From Dechloromonas sp. Dech2017 (GTDB taxonomy: Bacteria > Pseudomonadota > Gammaproteobacteria > Burkholderiales > Rhodocyclaceae), in assembly GCA_009469585.1 (NCBI GenBank), contig SSXW01000004.1, positions 1 to 64,000 on the forward strand: a DNA stretch of 64,000 nucleotides. The letters run 5' to 3'. Shown piece by piece: positions 18,846-28,237 of this stretch (positions are counted from its first letter, which is position 1; each line of letters opens with the position of its first letter). The position numbers and the translations under genes were made by a program. The notes under the pieces were generated by a model. That model ran no database searches, had not been told where the DNA came from, and worked only from the letters and a program-made list of their open reading frames with translations.

Positions 18846-19583
18846 ATGAATTCACCCCGATTTTATTGCCGCGAGGCCCTGGCCCCGGGCGCCCACGTCG
18901 AACTGCCCGAGCCGGTGGCACGCCATGCGGTACGGGTTTTGCGCCTGCCGCCGGGGGCGGCGATGGTGCTCTTCGACGGGCGCGGCGGCGAGTATCCGGC
19001 GCGCATCGAGCGCATCGAGCGCGACCGCGTCTATGCCGAGCTGGGCGCTTGGCGCGATGTCGAGTGCGAGTCGCCGCTCGACATCACGCTGGTCCAGGCC
19101 CTGCAGGTCGGCGACAAGATGGATTTCACCGTGCAGAAGGCGGTCGAGCTCGGCGTGCGGGCCATCGTGCCGGTCGAGAGCCGGCGCAGCGTCCTGCGCC
19201 TGGCCGGGGAGCGCGCCGGCAAGCGGGTCGCCCACTGGCAGGGGGTGGTCGCTTCGGCCTGCGAGCAGTGCGGGCGCAACCAGGTGCCCAATGTGGCGCC
19301 CCTGGAAAAACTCGAAAATTGGCTTTCCCGGCCGTCGACCGCAGCACTGCGCCTGATGCTGTCGCCGGAGGCCGAACAGACGCTGGCCGAAGTCCGGCCG
19401 GATGGTCCGGTGCAGTTGCTGATCGGCGCCGAGGGGGGGCTCGATCCGCAGGAGATGATCGCCGCCGGGCAGGTCGGTTTCCAGGCGGTTCGCCTGGGGC
19501 CGCGCGTGCTGCGCACGGAAACGGCGGGGCTGGCGGCGCTGGCCGCGATGCAGGTCTTATGGGGTGATTTCAGGGGGGGGTGA
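18846..19583 (+). CDS. rsmE: 16S rRNA m3U1498 methyltransferase
   Basis: Encodes 245 residues from MNSPRFYCREAL. Its SPOUT-fold C-terminal half has LLIGAEGGLDPQEM and RLGPRVLRTETAGLAALA, which form the SAM-binding knot. The N-terminal PUA-like part includes HAVRVLRLPPGAAMVLFDG. It methylates N3 of U1498 in 16S rRNA. The stop overlaps the start region of pap (pap ATG 3 bases after the stop). The dispersed motif encodes WLSRPSTAAL in the linker region. Confidence 0.93.
   Translation: MNSPRFYCREALAPGAHVELPEPVARHAVRVLRLPPGAAMVLFDGRGGEYPARIERIERDRVYAELGAWRDVECESPLDITLVQALQVGDKMDFTVQKAVELGVRAIVPVESRRSVLRLAGERAGKRVAHWQGVVASACEQCGRNQVPNVAPLEKLENWLSRPSTAALRLMLSPEAEQTLAEVRPDGPVQLLIGAEGGLDPQEMIAAGQVGFQAVRLGPRVLRTETAGLAALAAMQVLWGDFRGG
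19304..19344 (-). repeat. dispersed motif copy 6, inside rsmE
   Basis: Minus-strand reading: GCTGCGGTCGACGGCCGGGA then AATTTTCG and TTTTTC tracts. In frame in rsmE, on the strand opposite to the gene. Confidence 0.65.
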
Positions 19584-19585
19584 AA

Positions 19586-21076
19586 ATGTTCGAATCAGCG
19601 GAGCTGGGCCACAAGATCGACAAGGAAACGTTCAAGGCCGAGGTGCCCAAGCTGCGCGCCGAACTGCTCGACGCGCAGTACGACATGCTGGAAAAGAAGG
19701 AATTTCCGGTTATCGTTCTGATCAGCGGCGTGGACGGCAGCGGCAAGGGCGAAACGATCAACCTGCTGTATTCGTGGATGGACCCGCGCCACATCTCGAC
19801 GCTGGCCTTTTCCTCGCCGACCGACGAGGAGGCGTCGCGGCCGACCATGTGGCGCTACTGGCGGACCCTGCCGCCCAAGGGCAAGGTCGGCATCTTCGCC
19901 GGCTCGTGGTATTCGCAGCCGATCGCCGACCGGATCAGCGGCGACATGCGGCGCGCCGCGCTCGACGAGCATCTCGACCAGATCAACCGCTTCGAGGCGA
20001 TGCTGGTCAATGAGGGGGCGCTGGTCCTCAAATTCTGGTTCCATCTCTCCAAGGCAGGCCAGAAGACCCGGCTCAAGGCGCTGGAAAAGAATCCGCAGAC
20101 GGCCTGGCGGGTGACCAAGGCCAGCTACGACCGGCTGAAGACCTACAACAAGCTGCAGCAGGTGGCCGGCCACGTGCTGCGCGTGACCAATACGGCGCAC
20201 GCGCCGTGGATCATCGTCGAGGGCACCGACGACGAGTATCGCTCGCTGACCGTCGGCCGCATCGTCCTCGAGGCGATGAAGCGCCGGCTGGCCCAGGCCG
20301 AGGTGCAGCGCGTGCCGGTGGCGCCGCCCATCGTCCATCCGATCGACCAGATGAACGTGCTCAGCGAACTCGACCTGGAGCAGACTCTGGGCAAGAAGGA
20401 ATACGAGCGCGAGCTGGCCAAGTACCAGGCCCGGCTGTCGGAACTGGTGCGCGACCCGCGCTTCGTCGGCAAGCGTTCGCTGGTCCTTGTCTTCGAGGGG
20501 GCCGACGCGGCCGGCAAGGGGGGCAGCATCCGCCGGGTCGCTTCGGCCATGGATGCCCGGCAGTACCAGATCATCCCGATCGCCGCGCCGACCGAGGAGG
20601 AGCGGGCCCAGCCCTACCTGTGGCGCTTCTGGCGCCATCTGCCGCGCACCGGGCGGGTCGCCATCTTCGACCGCTCATGGTACGGCCGGGTGCTTGTCGA
20701 GCGGGTCGAGGGTTTCTGCGCCGAGGCCGACTGGCTGCGCGCCTATGCCGAGATCGACGATTTCGAGCACCAGATGGTCGAGTCCGGCGCCATCGTCGTC
20801 AAGTTCTGGCTGCAGATCAGCGCCGACGAGCAGTTGCGCCGCTTCAAGGAGCGCCAGGATACCGAGTTCAAGCGCTTCAAGATCACCGACGAGGACTGGC
20901 GCAATCGCGACAAGTGGGACGATTACGTGGCCGCCGTCTGCGACATGGTCGACCGCACCTCGACCGGCCTCGCCCCGTGGACGCTGGTCGAAGCCAACGA
21001 CAAGAATTTCGCTCGCGTCAAGGTCATCAAGACCATTTGCGAGCGCCTGGAAAACGCCCTGAAAGACGGAAAATAA
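19586..21076 (+). CDS. pap: polyphosphate:AMP phosphotransferase (two-domain PPK2)
   Basis: Encodes 496 residues from the ATG at 19586 (GTG at 19580 is possible). It has two fused PPK2 domains, with Walker A motifs SGVDGSGKGETI (first half) and FEGADAAGKGGSI (second half), each followed by lid and Walker B segments (e.g. FDRSWYGRVLVERVEGF). The two-domain class II PPK2 phosphorylates AMP to ADP with polyphosphate. That fits an organism that stores polyphosphate and has a full Pho regulon nearby. Translationally coupled to rsmE. Confidence 0.93.
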   Translation: MFESAELGHKIDKETFKAEVPKLRAELLDAQYDMLEKKEFPVIVLISGVDGSGKGETINLLYSWMDPRHISTLAFSSPTDEEASRPTMWRYWRTLPPKGKVGIFAGSWYSQPIADRISGDMRRAALDEHLDQINRFEAMLVNEGALVLKFWFHLSKAGQKTRLKALEKNPQTAWRVTKASYDRLKTYNKLQQVAGHVLRVTNTAHAPWIIVEGTDDEYRSLTVGRIVLEAMKRRLAQAEVQRVPVAPPIVHPIDQMNVLSELDLEQTLGKKEYERELAKYQARLSELVRDPRFVGKRSLVLVFEGADAAGKGGSIRRVASAMDARQYQIIPIAAPTEEERAQPYLWRFWRHLPRTGRVAIFDRSWYGRVLVERVEGFCAEADWLRAYAEIDDFEHQMVESGAIVVKFWLQISADEQLRRFKERQDTEFKRFKITDEDWRNRDKWDDYVAAVCDMVDRTSTGLAPWTLVEANDKNFARVKVIKTICERLENALKDGK

Positions 21077-21083
21077 CTCCCCG

Positions 21084-22406
21084 ATGAGCAGCGAAACCCC
21101 TTACGACGAGCATTTCGTCTCCTGGTTCCGGGCGGTGACGCCCTATATCAACGCCTTCCGCGGCAAGACCTTCGTCATCGCCTTCGGCGGAAAGGCGGTG
21201 GCCAGCGAATTCATCAAGACCCTGGCCTACGACGTCAACCTGCTGGCCAGCCTGGGCATCCGCCTGGTCCTCGTGCATGGCGCCCGGCCGCAAATCGAGG
21301 AGGAGCTGCGCGAGAAGAACATCGAGTCGAAATACCACCGCGGCTACCGCATCACCGATGCCGAGACGCTCGATTGCGTGCTCGACGCGGTGGGCAGCGT
21401 CTATCTCGAAATCGAGGCCATGCTGTCGCAGGGGCTGCCCAACACGCCGATGGCCAACAGCCGGATTCGCGTCATCACCGGCAATTTCATCACCGGCCAG
21501 CCGATCGGCGTGCTCGACGGCATCGACATGCATTACGCCGGCAAGGTGCGCAAGGTCGACGGCGAGGGCATCAAGGCCCAGCTCGGGCTGGGCAACATCG
21601 TGCTGCTCAACTGCGAGGGGCCGTCGCCGACCGGCGAAATTTTCAACCTGCAGATGGAAGAGGTGGCCGAGAGCGTGGCCTGCACGTTGAAGGCCGACAA
21701 GCTGGTTTACCTGACCGACAGCCCGGGCGTCACCGACCGCGACGGCCAGCTGCTCGACGCCATGACCGCCGACGAGGCCTCGCAATTGTCGCGCGATGCC
21801 GACTGGCTGACTGCCGACATCGTCCGCTACCTGCCCTGCGCCATCCGTTCCGCCAGGGCCGGCGTCGGCCGCGTGCACCTGATCGGCTTCGGCCCGGACG
21901 GCACGCTGTTGCGCGAACTGTTCACCCACGACGGGGTGGGCACCGTGATCACCCGCGAATCGCTGGAGAACATCCGCGAGGCCAAACCCGACGACATCGC
22001 GGCGCTGATCGCGCTGATCGAGCCGATGGAGCAGGAAGGCATCCTCGTCCAGCGGCCGCGAGAACTGCTCGAGCGCGAGGTCGAGCAGTTCTCGGTGATG
22101 TTCCACGACGACATCATGGTCGGCTGTGCGGCGCTCTACAAGCATTCCGACGAGGAGGCCGAACTGGCCTGCCTGGCGGTCAGTCCCGAGCATCGCGAGT
22201 GGGGCTACGGCGAGCAGTTGATGGAGCGCATCATCCGGCGGGCCCGGGCGATCGGCATCAAGCGCCTGTTCGTGCTGACCACCCGCACCGAGCACTGGTT
22301 CGTCGAGCGCGGTTTCAAGCTCGGCACGGTAGACGACCTGCCGGCCGAAAAGCGCGACATGTACAACTACCAGCGGCGCTCCAAGGTGTTGTTCAGGAAC
22401 ATCTGA
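21084..22406 (+). CDS. argA: N-acetylglutamate synthase
   Basis: Encodes 440 residues, the length of classical ArgA. An amino-acid-kinase domain (about 1-285: FVIAFGGKAVASE, LVLVHGARPQIEEEL) is followed by a GNAT acetyltransferase domain (about 295-435: CLAVSPEHREWGYGEQLME). It catalyses the first step of arginine synthesis, acetyl-CoA plus glutamate. The kinase-like domain normally carries arginine feedback. It starts 7 bases after pap. Confidence 0.95.
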   Translation: MSSETPYDEHFVSWFRAVTPYINAFRGKTFVIAFGGKAVASEFIKTLAYDVNLLASLGIRLVLVHGARPQIEEELREKNIESKYHRGYRITDAETLDCVLDAVGSVYLEIEAMLSQGLPNTPMANSRIRVITGNFITGQPIGVLDGIDMHYAGKVRKVDGEGIKAQLGLGNIVLLNCEGPSPTGEIFNLQMEEVAESVACTLKADKLVYLTDSPGVTDRDGQLLDAMTADEASQLSRDADWLTADIVRYLPCAIRSARAGVGRVHLIGFGPDGTLLRELFTHDGVGTVITRESLENIREAKPDDIAALIALIEPMEQEGILVQRPRELLEREVEQFSVMFHDDIMVGCAALYKHSDEEAELACLAVSPEHREWGYGEQLMERIIRRARAIGIKRLFVLTTRTEHWFVERGFKLGTVDDLPAEKRDMYNYQRRSKVLFRNI

Positions 22407-22510
22407 GGCCGGGCGGCCGGTCGCTGCGCTGGCCCGGGCAAGCGGCCGGGCTGGGAGATCCCGGCCGTCAGGCCTTATAATTTTGGCCATCAACCCCCGT
22501 GGAGTTTCCA

Positions 22511-22783
22511 ATGGCACGTACCGTCAATTGCATCAAGCTCGGCCGCGAGGCCGAAGGTCTCGACTTTCCGCCCTATCCGGGCGCCCTCGGTCAGCGCATC
22601 TTCGACAATGTTTCCAAGGAAGCCTGGCAGCAGTGGATCAAGATGCAGACCATGATCATCAACGAGAATCGTCTCAACCTGGTCGATGCCCGCCATCGCA
22701 AGTACCTGTCGGAGCAGGTCGAGAAGCATTTCTTCGGCGACGGCGCCGACAAGATCCAGGGCTACGTCCCGCCGGCCGCCTGA
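22511..22783 (+). CDS. yggX: Fe(II)/iron-sulfur oxidative damage protection protein
   Basis: Encodes 90 residues: [17 protein letters not shown], then [17 protein letters not shown] and the C-terminal [10 protein letters not shown]. This is a full match to the small YggX family, which protects Fe-S clusters. The ATG at 22511 has GGAG 6 bases upstream. It has a strong terminator of its own. Confidence 0.93.
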   Translation: MARTVNCIKLGREAEGLDFPPYPGALGQRIFDNVSKEAWQQWIKMQTMIINENRLNLVDARHRKYLSEQVEKHFFGDGADKIQGYVPPAA

Positions 22784-22805
22784 TACGGCGCCTGGTCACG
22801 ACTGG

Positions 22806-22833
22806 AAACCCGCTGCGGCGGGTTTTGTTTTTT
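22806..22833 (+). terminator. rho-independent terminator of yggX
   Basis: The stem AACCCGC / GCGGGTT has a short loop and is followed by TTGTTTTTT. It lies 22 bases after the yggX stop and also overlaps the end of the convergent small ORF. Confidence 0.9.
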
Positions 22834-23003
22834 CAGGCGACGCCGGTCGCCAGGTAGAGCAGGGCGGCGCCCGGGATGGCGACGGCCAGGGCGAGGACGG
22901 CGCCGGTGCGGAGCAGGTGGCTGGCCTCTTCGGCGATGAACTGGTCGAGGCCGTCGAAGAGTTCGGGGAAGGCGGCGATATCGCTGGGTTGTCGGCTGTC
23001 CAT
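22833..23003 (-). CDS. small single-pass membrane protein (56 aa)
   Basis: Encodes MDSRQPSDIAAFPELFDGLD and onward, ending with a hydrophobic helix (AVLALAVAIPGAALLYLA, about residues 35-52). The ATG has AGGA about 7 bases upstream. The acidic soluble N-terminus plus C-terminal anchor suggests a small inner-membrane protein. No family recognised. It is convergent with yggX. Confidence 0.5.
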   Translation of the reverse strand: MDSRQPSDIAAFPELFDGLDQFIAEEASHLLRTGAVLALAVAIPGAALLYLATGVA

Positions 23004-23119
23004 GAGGATTCCTGCTGTCAGTAAGCGGTGGCCGGAGGGCCGGACGAACTATCGCCGAGCCATGTTGCAGGGCTGTTAAGGCTGGGCGAGCGGGCGGTCG
23101 CCGGCGGTTCCGGCGATGT

Positions 23120-23158
23120 CTGCGGTCGACCGGAAAAATCGCCGAAAAACGAAATTTC
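23120..23158 (+). repeat. dispersed motif copy 7 (near-consensus)
   Basis: CTGCGGTCGACCGGAAAAAT followed by AAAAA and AAATTT tracts at roughly helical spacing. It is one of the cleanest copies and lies 3' of the small CxxC gene. Confidence 0.85.
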
Positions 23159-23170
23159 TCCGGCTATCCT

Positions 23171-23407
23171 TCAGGCTTCGAGCGGGCGTAGTCGGCGTTG
23201 CTGCTGACCGAATTCGGCGCTCAGGCGGGCGGCGTTGCGGTTGCGGTCGGTTTGCTGCCGGCCGAAGGCGTCGCGCTCGCCGCGGCTGAGGCCGGCGGCG
23301 ACGATGCTCCGCCGGCAGCGCCAGCGCAGGCCGCGGCCGGTGGCGTACAGGCGCATCTGGTCCTTCGGGTGATGTACCCGGCAGCAGTAGCAGAACAGCA
23401 TTTCCAT
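23171..23407 (-). CDS. small cysteine-rich hypothetical protein
   Basis: Encodes 78 residues beginning MEMLFCYCCRVHHPKDQMRL. The C-x-C-C, HH and RWRC pattern could bind a metal. The C-terminal half is basic and glutamine-rich. A GGAGG site precedes the start. The N-terminal CRVHHP pattern looks like that of small uncharacterised betaproteobacterial proteins, but I cannot assign a function. Confidence 0.6.
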   Translation of the reverse strand: MEMLFCYCCRVHHPKDQMRLYATGRGLRWRCRRSIVAAGLSRGERDAFGRQQTDRNRNAARLSAEFGQQQRRLRPLEA

Positions 23408-23494
23408 CGGGGCCTCCGGCGTTGCGAACGATGCCGTCCACCTTGGCCTGCCGATGTTGCGGGAAGATGACCGCGGCTTGCCCGGGCCGGGCGC

Positions 23495-25114
23495 CTACCG
23501 GTCCCGCCGGCTGGCGGCGACGATGTCGAGTTCGGGGCGGTAGGCGTCCGACTGGATCTCCATCAGACCGAGTACGGTGTGGAAGACGTTGTCATGGCTC
23601 AGCCTGGCGTTGCGCAGATTGCGCAGGACCGCCTGGTCGAAATCGTGCATGCCGCTGCCCAGCCACAGGATGGCCGGCACGTGCACCTGGCTGTCGGGGG
23701 CGAGGGCGCGCGGCAGGCCGTGCAGGTAGAGGCCGTTCTCGCCCAGCGATTCGCCGTGGTCGCTGACGTAGAGCATGGCGGTCTCGAACCGGGCGTCGTT
23801 CCGTTTCAGGAAATCGATGGTCCGGGCCAGGAAATAATCGGTGTAGCGGATGGCGTTGTCGTAGGCGTTGCCGATTTCCTCGCGGGTGCACCGGCTGAGG
23901 TCGCTGCTCCGGCAGGTCGGCGTGAATTTCTCGAATTCGGCCGGATAGCGCTTGAAATAGGACGGGCCGTGGTTGCCCATCTGGTGCAGCACGATGACGA
24001 TGTCGCCGGTCGGATGGGCGTCCACGTAGTCCTGCAGCCGGGCCAGCATGCCGACATCGCGGCATTCGGCGTCGCATACCGGGTTCACCGCCGGCGACTT
24101 GTAGTTTTCGTAGGGCACGCGGACGGCGACCCCCTTCGAATCGGAATTGTTGTCCAGCCAAAGCACGTTGACGCCGGCGTGGCGGAGCACGTCGAGCAGG
24201 TTTTCACGGTTCCCGGCCGCCTTGTTGTCGAAACTGGCCATGCCGCCGGCTGAAAACATGCAGGGCACCGAAACAGCGGTCGACGTGCCGCAGGCGTGGA
24301 AGTTGCCGAAGCTGATCACTCCGGCCTTGGCCAGTTCCGGGTTCGTCTCGCGGGCATAGCCGTTGAGCGAAAAGCGGTCGGCCCGGGCCGTCTCGCCGAC
24401 CACCAGGACGATCAGCTCGCGCTCGACATCGCTGGCCGGGATGTGGGCATCGGCGCCGACCACGGTCAGCTTGCCCGGTCCCGGCGTTGCCCAGGTGTTC
24501 CCCAGGTAAGCGGCCAGCGTGTGGAGGGCGTAGCTCGGGTTGGCATGGACGCGCAAGGGCTTCTGCTTGCGGACCAGCGAGGCGTAGAAGCTGCTGAAGG
24601 CGACGACCAGCGCGAGGCTGACTAGCAGCAGGACGGCGACCAGCTTGCCGCGGCCGGCCAGTTCGCGACGCCAGCCCGCCCGGCGCAGCGGCAGGCGGGC
24701 GACGACGAAGGCGGGCAGCAGGCCGAGGCCGAGTCCATAGGCGAGCAGCCGGGGGGTGAGCAGGTCGGCCGCTTCGGCGACGTTGGTCTGCAGGACGTTG
24801 GTCAGCATCTCGTCGTTGATGACGATGCCGTAGCTGTCAATGAAGCAGGCGGTGGCCGAGGACACGATCAGCACGGCGATCAGCACCGGCTTGGTGCCGC
24901 GCCCGAAGCAGACCAGCGCCAGGAGCAGGACGTTGACGGCGAAGAAGACGACGCCGACCGAGGCCAGTTCGGCGAGATTGGCGGCGCTCGGCGGATAGGC
25001 CGCGAAGAGGCGGGAGAACAGCGTCTGGTTGGCGAAGACGACGACGAACAGGGCGACCAGGACGATCAGCGTATGGCTGCTGAAACCATCGGCCGGCGGG
25101 CGGAGTTTGAACAA
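23495..25114 (-). CDS. eptA: phosphoethanolamine transferase (EptA-like)
   Basis: Encodes 539 residues. Five membrane helices (about 10-185) precede a periplasmic alkaline-phosphatase-superfamily domain. VVGETARADRFSLNGYARET holds the first metal ligands, and HACGTSTAVSVPCMFS holds the nucleophile Thr. HQMGNHGPSYFKRYP and YVSDHGESLGENGLY complete the zinc site. It transfers phosphoethanolamine, usually to lipid A, altering surface charge. No two-component regulator is adjacent, so its control is unclear. Confidence 0.9.
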   Translation of the reverse strand: MFKLRPPADGFSSHTLIVLVALFVVVFANQTLFSRLFAAYPPSAANLAELASVGVVFFAVNVLLLALVCFGRGTKPVLIAVLIVSSATACFIDSYGIVINDEMLTNVLQTNVAEAADLLTPRLLAYGLGLGLLPAFVVARLPLRRAGWRRELAGRGKLVAVLLLVSLALVVAFSSFYASLVRKQKPLRVHANPSYALHTLAAYLGNTWATPGPGKLTVVGADAHIPASDVERELIVLVVGETARADRFSLNGYARETNPELAKAGVISFGNFHACGTSTAVSVPCMFSAGGMASFDNKAAGNRENLLDVLRHAGVNVLWLDNNSDSKGVAVRVPYENYKSPAVNPVCDAECRDVGMLARLQDYVDAHPTGDIVIVLHQMGNHGPSYFKRYPAEFEKFTPTCRSSDLSRCTREEIGNAYDNAIRYTDYFLARTIDFLKRNDARFETAMLYVSDHGESLGENGLYLHGLPRALAPDSQVHVPAILWLGSGMHDFDQAVLRNLRNARLSHDNVFHTVLGLMEIQSDAYRPELDIVAASRRDR

Positions 25115-25229
25115 GGGCTGAGGCAGACGGGAAGAGGATGGAAGTTGCCCCGGAGTTTTCGCGCGGCAACGGCAAGGACGCAGTCTGCCCGGCCCAGCTT
25201 AAGGGCGGCTTAAGCGCCTGGACCGGGGC

Positions 25230-26267
25230 TCAGTAGAACAGCCCGCCCAGGTCGAGGGTGGCGCGCCGGCCGACGTCGGCGCCGTGGCGGGCCAGCCAGT
25301 CGATGGCGTGCTGGCGGCCGTCGTCGCGCAGGCGCTCGAAAAAAGGCAGGTTGACGGCCAGCTTGCTTTCCGGCGGCAGTTCGCCGAGCAGGGCATCGGC
25401 CGTCACCGCATGGAAGCGCAGGCTGTGCAGGCGCCGTTCGAGGCGGCCGAGGCGCAGCAATTCGGGCAGCCAGCCGGGCAGCCGGCTGCTGCCGACCTGC
25501 TCGCGCAGGTGGGCGAACATGCGCATTTCGCGCAGGAAGGTCGCGTTGAAGGCCAGTTCGCGCAGGCGCAGGCGGATGTCCTGGGCCGATGCCGGGGTTT
25601 CGGCGTAGTGCAGCGGAGCGAGCAGGACGAGCAGGGTGTCGGCCGCCGTGCAGTCGTAGACCAGCGGAAAGACCGCCGGGTTGGCGCTGTAGCCGCCGTC
25701 CCAGTATGGCTGGCCGTCGATCATGATGCTGCGGTGGATGGTCGGCAGGCAGGCCGAGGCGAGCAGCGCCTCCACCGACAGCTCGGCGTTGCGGAAGATG
25801 CGTAGCTTGCCGGAGTTGGCGTGGGTGGCGGCGATGAACAGCTTGACCGGGCAGTGGCGGCGCAGGCGGGCGAAATCGAACTGCTCGCCGAGGATGTCGC
25901 GCAGCGGGTTGAGGTCGAGCGGGTTGAGCTGGTTCGGACTGAAGTGCTCGGTCCACTGCAGCATCAGCTTCATGGCCGGGGCCATGGTCGGGCTGCCGTC
26001 CTTGCCGGCGGAAAATGGCGTGCTGGCGGCGACGCCCTGCCAGAAGCCGGCGAGCGCTTGCCGCGCTCCGTCGCGGCCACCCTCCATCAGGCCGTGGCCG
26101 AGGCAGAGTGCGTTCATGGCGCCGGCGCTGGTGCCGCTGACCCCCTCGAAGGCCAAGTCGCTGCGCTCGAGCAGCGCGTCGAGCACGCCCCAGGTGAAGG
26201 CGCCGTGCGCGCCGCCGCCCTGCAGGGCGAGGTTGAGGGTGGGGGCGCCGGCCTGGCCTGAAGACAT
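25230..26267 (-). CDS. patatin-like phospholipase
   Basis: Encodes 345 residues from MSSGQAGAPTLNLALQGGG. It has the glycine-rich oxyanion segment GGGAHG (18-22), nucleophile elbow GTSAG (Ser47) and the dyad Asp in DGGYSANPA. It is a predicted cytoplasmic lipid acyl hydrolase. The frame continues upstream, but those codons (FFAFFGVDRS) are the dispersed motif. That motif ends 2 bases before this ATG and supplies the only GGAG upstream, about 11 bases away. Confidence 0.88.
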   Translation of the reverse strand: MSSGQAGAPTLNLALQGGGAHGAFTWGVLDALLERSDLAFEGVSGTSAGAMNALCLGHGLMEGGRDGARQALAGFWQGVAASTPFSAGKDGSPTMAPAMKLMLQWTEHFSPNQLNPLDLNPLRDILGEQFDFARLRRHCPVKLFIAATHANSGKLRIFRNAELSVEALLASACLPTIHRSIMIDGQPYWDGGYSANPAVFPLVYDCTAADTLLVLLAPLHYAETPASAQDIRLRLRELAFNATFLREMRMFAHLREQVGSSRLPGWLPELLRLGRLERRLHSLRFHAVTADALLGELPPESKLAVNLPFFERLRDDGRQHAIDWLARHGADVGRRATLDLGGLFY

Positions 26268-26268
26268 G

Positions 26269-26307
26269 CTGCGGTCAACTCCGAAAAAGGCGAAAAATCG
26301 AAATTTC
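26269..26307 (+). repeat. dispersed motif copy 8, abutting the patatin start codon
   Basis: CTGCGGTCAACTCCGAAAAA, then AAAAA and AAATTT at helical spacing. It occupies the leader and putative ribosome site of the patatin gene on the opposite strand. Confidence 0.8.
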
Positions 26308-26532
26308 CGAAGCTCGCCGGGTTGCTGGTCTGGCCCGAGTCTGGTTGGCCAGGCCGGCGCTGTCAATCGCTGGTTCGGTCGCTGGTGGCGGTGACGACTG
26401 GTCGCCAAATCGCGAAAGGAATAATATCCGGATTCGATATTCCGGCCCGCTGAGCGGGCGGGCTGCCGGTGCTTCCCCAAGGCCGGTGGTCATGGCTGCG
26501 CAGCGTTGCCGGAGGTTTCCAACGAGGGTGGC

Positions 26533-27396
26533 ATGCTGAAATTTCTCGATTTCGCCCGGCTGGTCGGGGCCGGCATCACGTGCCCGGAATGCCGGGGTAC
26601 ACGCTGTCGGCAATCGAAATGGCGCTCCAAGCATGAGCGTCTGGGCCACATCGGCTTTCGTCCCTACCGCTGCGACGATTGCGAGAACCGCTTTTTCGTG
26701 CCCAGCGGCGCGGCGTTCGAGAGGAACCTGATCAACGGCGCCGCCTACGCCTTGCTGGTGCTGGGCACGCTGACCGTCCTCGAACTCTGGCGCGAATACA
26801 GCCAGATGCCGGCCGCCCCGGGCGCGATCCCGGTCGCCGCCGAGGCGGTGACCGGGAAAGATGGCGAGGCGAAGGAGGGCGAGGCGAAGGAGGGCGGGGC
26901 GCCGGCCTTGCCGGCGAATGTCGCCGCTACGGCCGCAGCCGCGGTCCCGACCCCAGCCGTGCCGGCCAGGTCGGTGGTCACCGCGGCCGATGCTGGCAGC
27001 GCCGGCCCCGCCGTAAGCGGCAAGACGCCGGAAGAAGAGCAGGCGGCCAACGTCAAGTCGCTGAACAAGGCGGCCAGCGATGGCCATCCGGGGGCGATGA
27101 TCCGCCTCGCCCAGATCCTCGCCGCCGGCGACAAGTATCCGGGCGACCCCCGGCAGGCCGCCAAGTGGATGCAACTGGCGGCGGCCAGCGGCAGCCCGCT
27201 GGCGATGTACGAGCTCGGTCGCTACTACCGTGACGGCATCGGCTTGCCGGCCGATCCGGTTCGCGCCTACGTGTGGTTTAGCCGGGCGGCGGCGCTCCGC
27301 CAGGTGGATGCCGCCCACGAGCGGGACAAGCTGGTGCGGACGATGAGCGACGAAAAACTGAGCGAGGCCCAGGTCCTCACCTTGCGGGAACAGTAG
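26533..27396 (+). CDS. zinc-ribbon / transmembrane / Sel1-repeat protein
   Basis: Encodes 287 residues from MLKFLDFARL, with GAGG upstream. The N-terminal zinc ribbon is CPEC (17-20) and CDDC (47-50). One membrane helix follows (about 65-82), then an A/P/E-rich linker with a short tandem repeat (GEAKEGEAKEG). Two Sel1-type repeats (about 175-265: AASDGHPGAMIRLAQILA, MYELGRYYRDGIGLPAD) end it. The topology suggests a cytoplasmic metal-binding head and a periplasmic protein-binding tail. Function unknown. Confidence 0.8.
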   Translation: MLKFLDFARLVGAGITCPECRGTRCRQSKWRSKHERLGHIGFRPYRCDDCENRFFVPSGAAFERNLINGAAYALLVLGTLTVLELWREYSQMPAAPGAIPVAAEAVTGKDGEAKEGEAKEGGAPALPANVAATAAAAVPTPAVPARSVVTAADAGSAGPAVSGKTPEEEQAANVKSLNKAASDGHPGAMIRLAQILAAGDKYPGDPRQAAKWMQLAAASGSPLAMYELGRYYRDGIGLPADPVRAYVWFSRAAALRQVDAAHERDKLVRTMSDEKLSEAQVLTLREQ

Positions 27397-27438
27397 CCCT
27401 AACCCGTCTCTGTGCGACGGGCGGGGGAAGCGACAGTG

Positions 27439-28107
27439 TCAGCGGATGCTGCGCACGCCGGCTGCCGTGCCGAGCAGCAGCAGGTTGGCCGGGCGGACGG
27501 CGAACAGGCCGTTGGTGACGACGCCGGTGATCTGGTTGATTGCTGCCTCGAGGCCCTTGGGGTCGGTAATGGCCAGGCCATGGACGTCGAGGATGAGGTT
27601 GCCGTTGTCGGTGACGAAACCTTCGCGCAGCTCCGGTCGACCGCCAATTTTGGCCAATTCCCGAGTCACATGGGCGCGGGCCATGGGGATGACCTCGACG
27701 GGCAGCGGGAACTTGCCCATCACCTCGACCCGCTTCGATTCGTCGCAGATGCAGACGAATTCGCCGGCCACGGCGGCGACGATTTTCTCGCGGGTGAGGG
27801 CGCCGCCGCCGCCCTTGATCATGTTGAGGCCGCCGTCGATCTCGTCGGCGCCATCGACATAGACTGGGATGTCGGTCACCTCGTTGAGGTCGAAGACCGC
27901 GATGCCGTGGCCTTCGAGGCGCTTGCGGGTGGCTTCCGAGCTGGCCACGGCGCCGAGGTACTTGTCCTTGATCGCGGCCAGGGCGTCGATGAAGAAATTG
28001 GCCGTCGAGCCGGTGCCGACGCCGATGATGCTGCCGGCCGGCGCCGTCTGCGCCACGTAGTCGGCGGCGGCCTGGGCGACCGCCTGTTTGAGTTCGTCCT
28101 GGGTCAT
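27439..28107 (-). CDS. rpiA: ribose-5-phosphate isomerase A
   Basis: Encodes 222 residues from [18 protein letters not shown]. It interconverts ribose 5-phosphate and ribulose 5-phosphate. Signatures are [15 protein letters not shown] (phosphate loop), [20 protein letters not shown] and the catalytic Glu/Lys region [10 protein letters not shown]. It complements tkt and fbp at a distance. The dispersed motif encodes [10 protein letters not shown] near the C-terminal third. Confidence 0.95.
   Translation of the reverse strand: MTQDELKQAVAQAAADYVAQTAPAGSIIGVGTGSTANFFIDALAAIKDKYLGAVASSEATRKRLEGHGIAVFDLNEVTDIPVYVDGADEIDGGLNMIKGGGGALTREKIVAAVAGEFVCICDESKRVEVMGKFPLPVEVIPMARAHVTRELAKIGGRPELREGFVTDNGNLILDVHGLAITDPKGLEAAINQITGVVTNGLFAVRPANLLLLGTAAGVRSIR
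27634..27660 (+). repeat. dispersed motif copy 9, inside rpiA
   Basis: CCGGTCGACCGCCAATTTTG then CCAATTC. Palindrome core kept, A-tracts weaker, in frame inside rpiA. Confidence 0.55.
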
Positions 28108-28237
28108 GGAGGCTTCCTGATGAGATTTGGCGCGCATTTTACCCCGCCGGGACAGTGCCAAATGTTCATAAAAGTTTAACTTTGCCCGGGTGGTGAATCG
28201 CTAAACTGCCCATACCGTTTTTTCCGGGGAGGAACCC

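Noticed and set aside
24264..24290. CAGCGGTCGACG in eptA as a further motif copy
   Set aside because: No A-tract follows, and the sequence encodes the family-conserved TSTAVSVPC catalytic segment.
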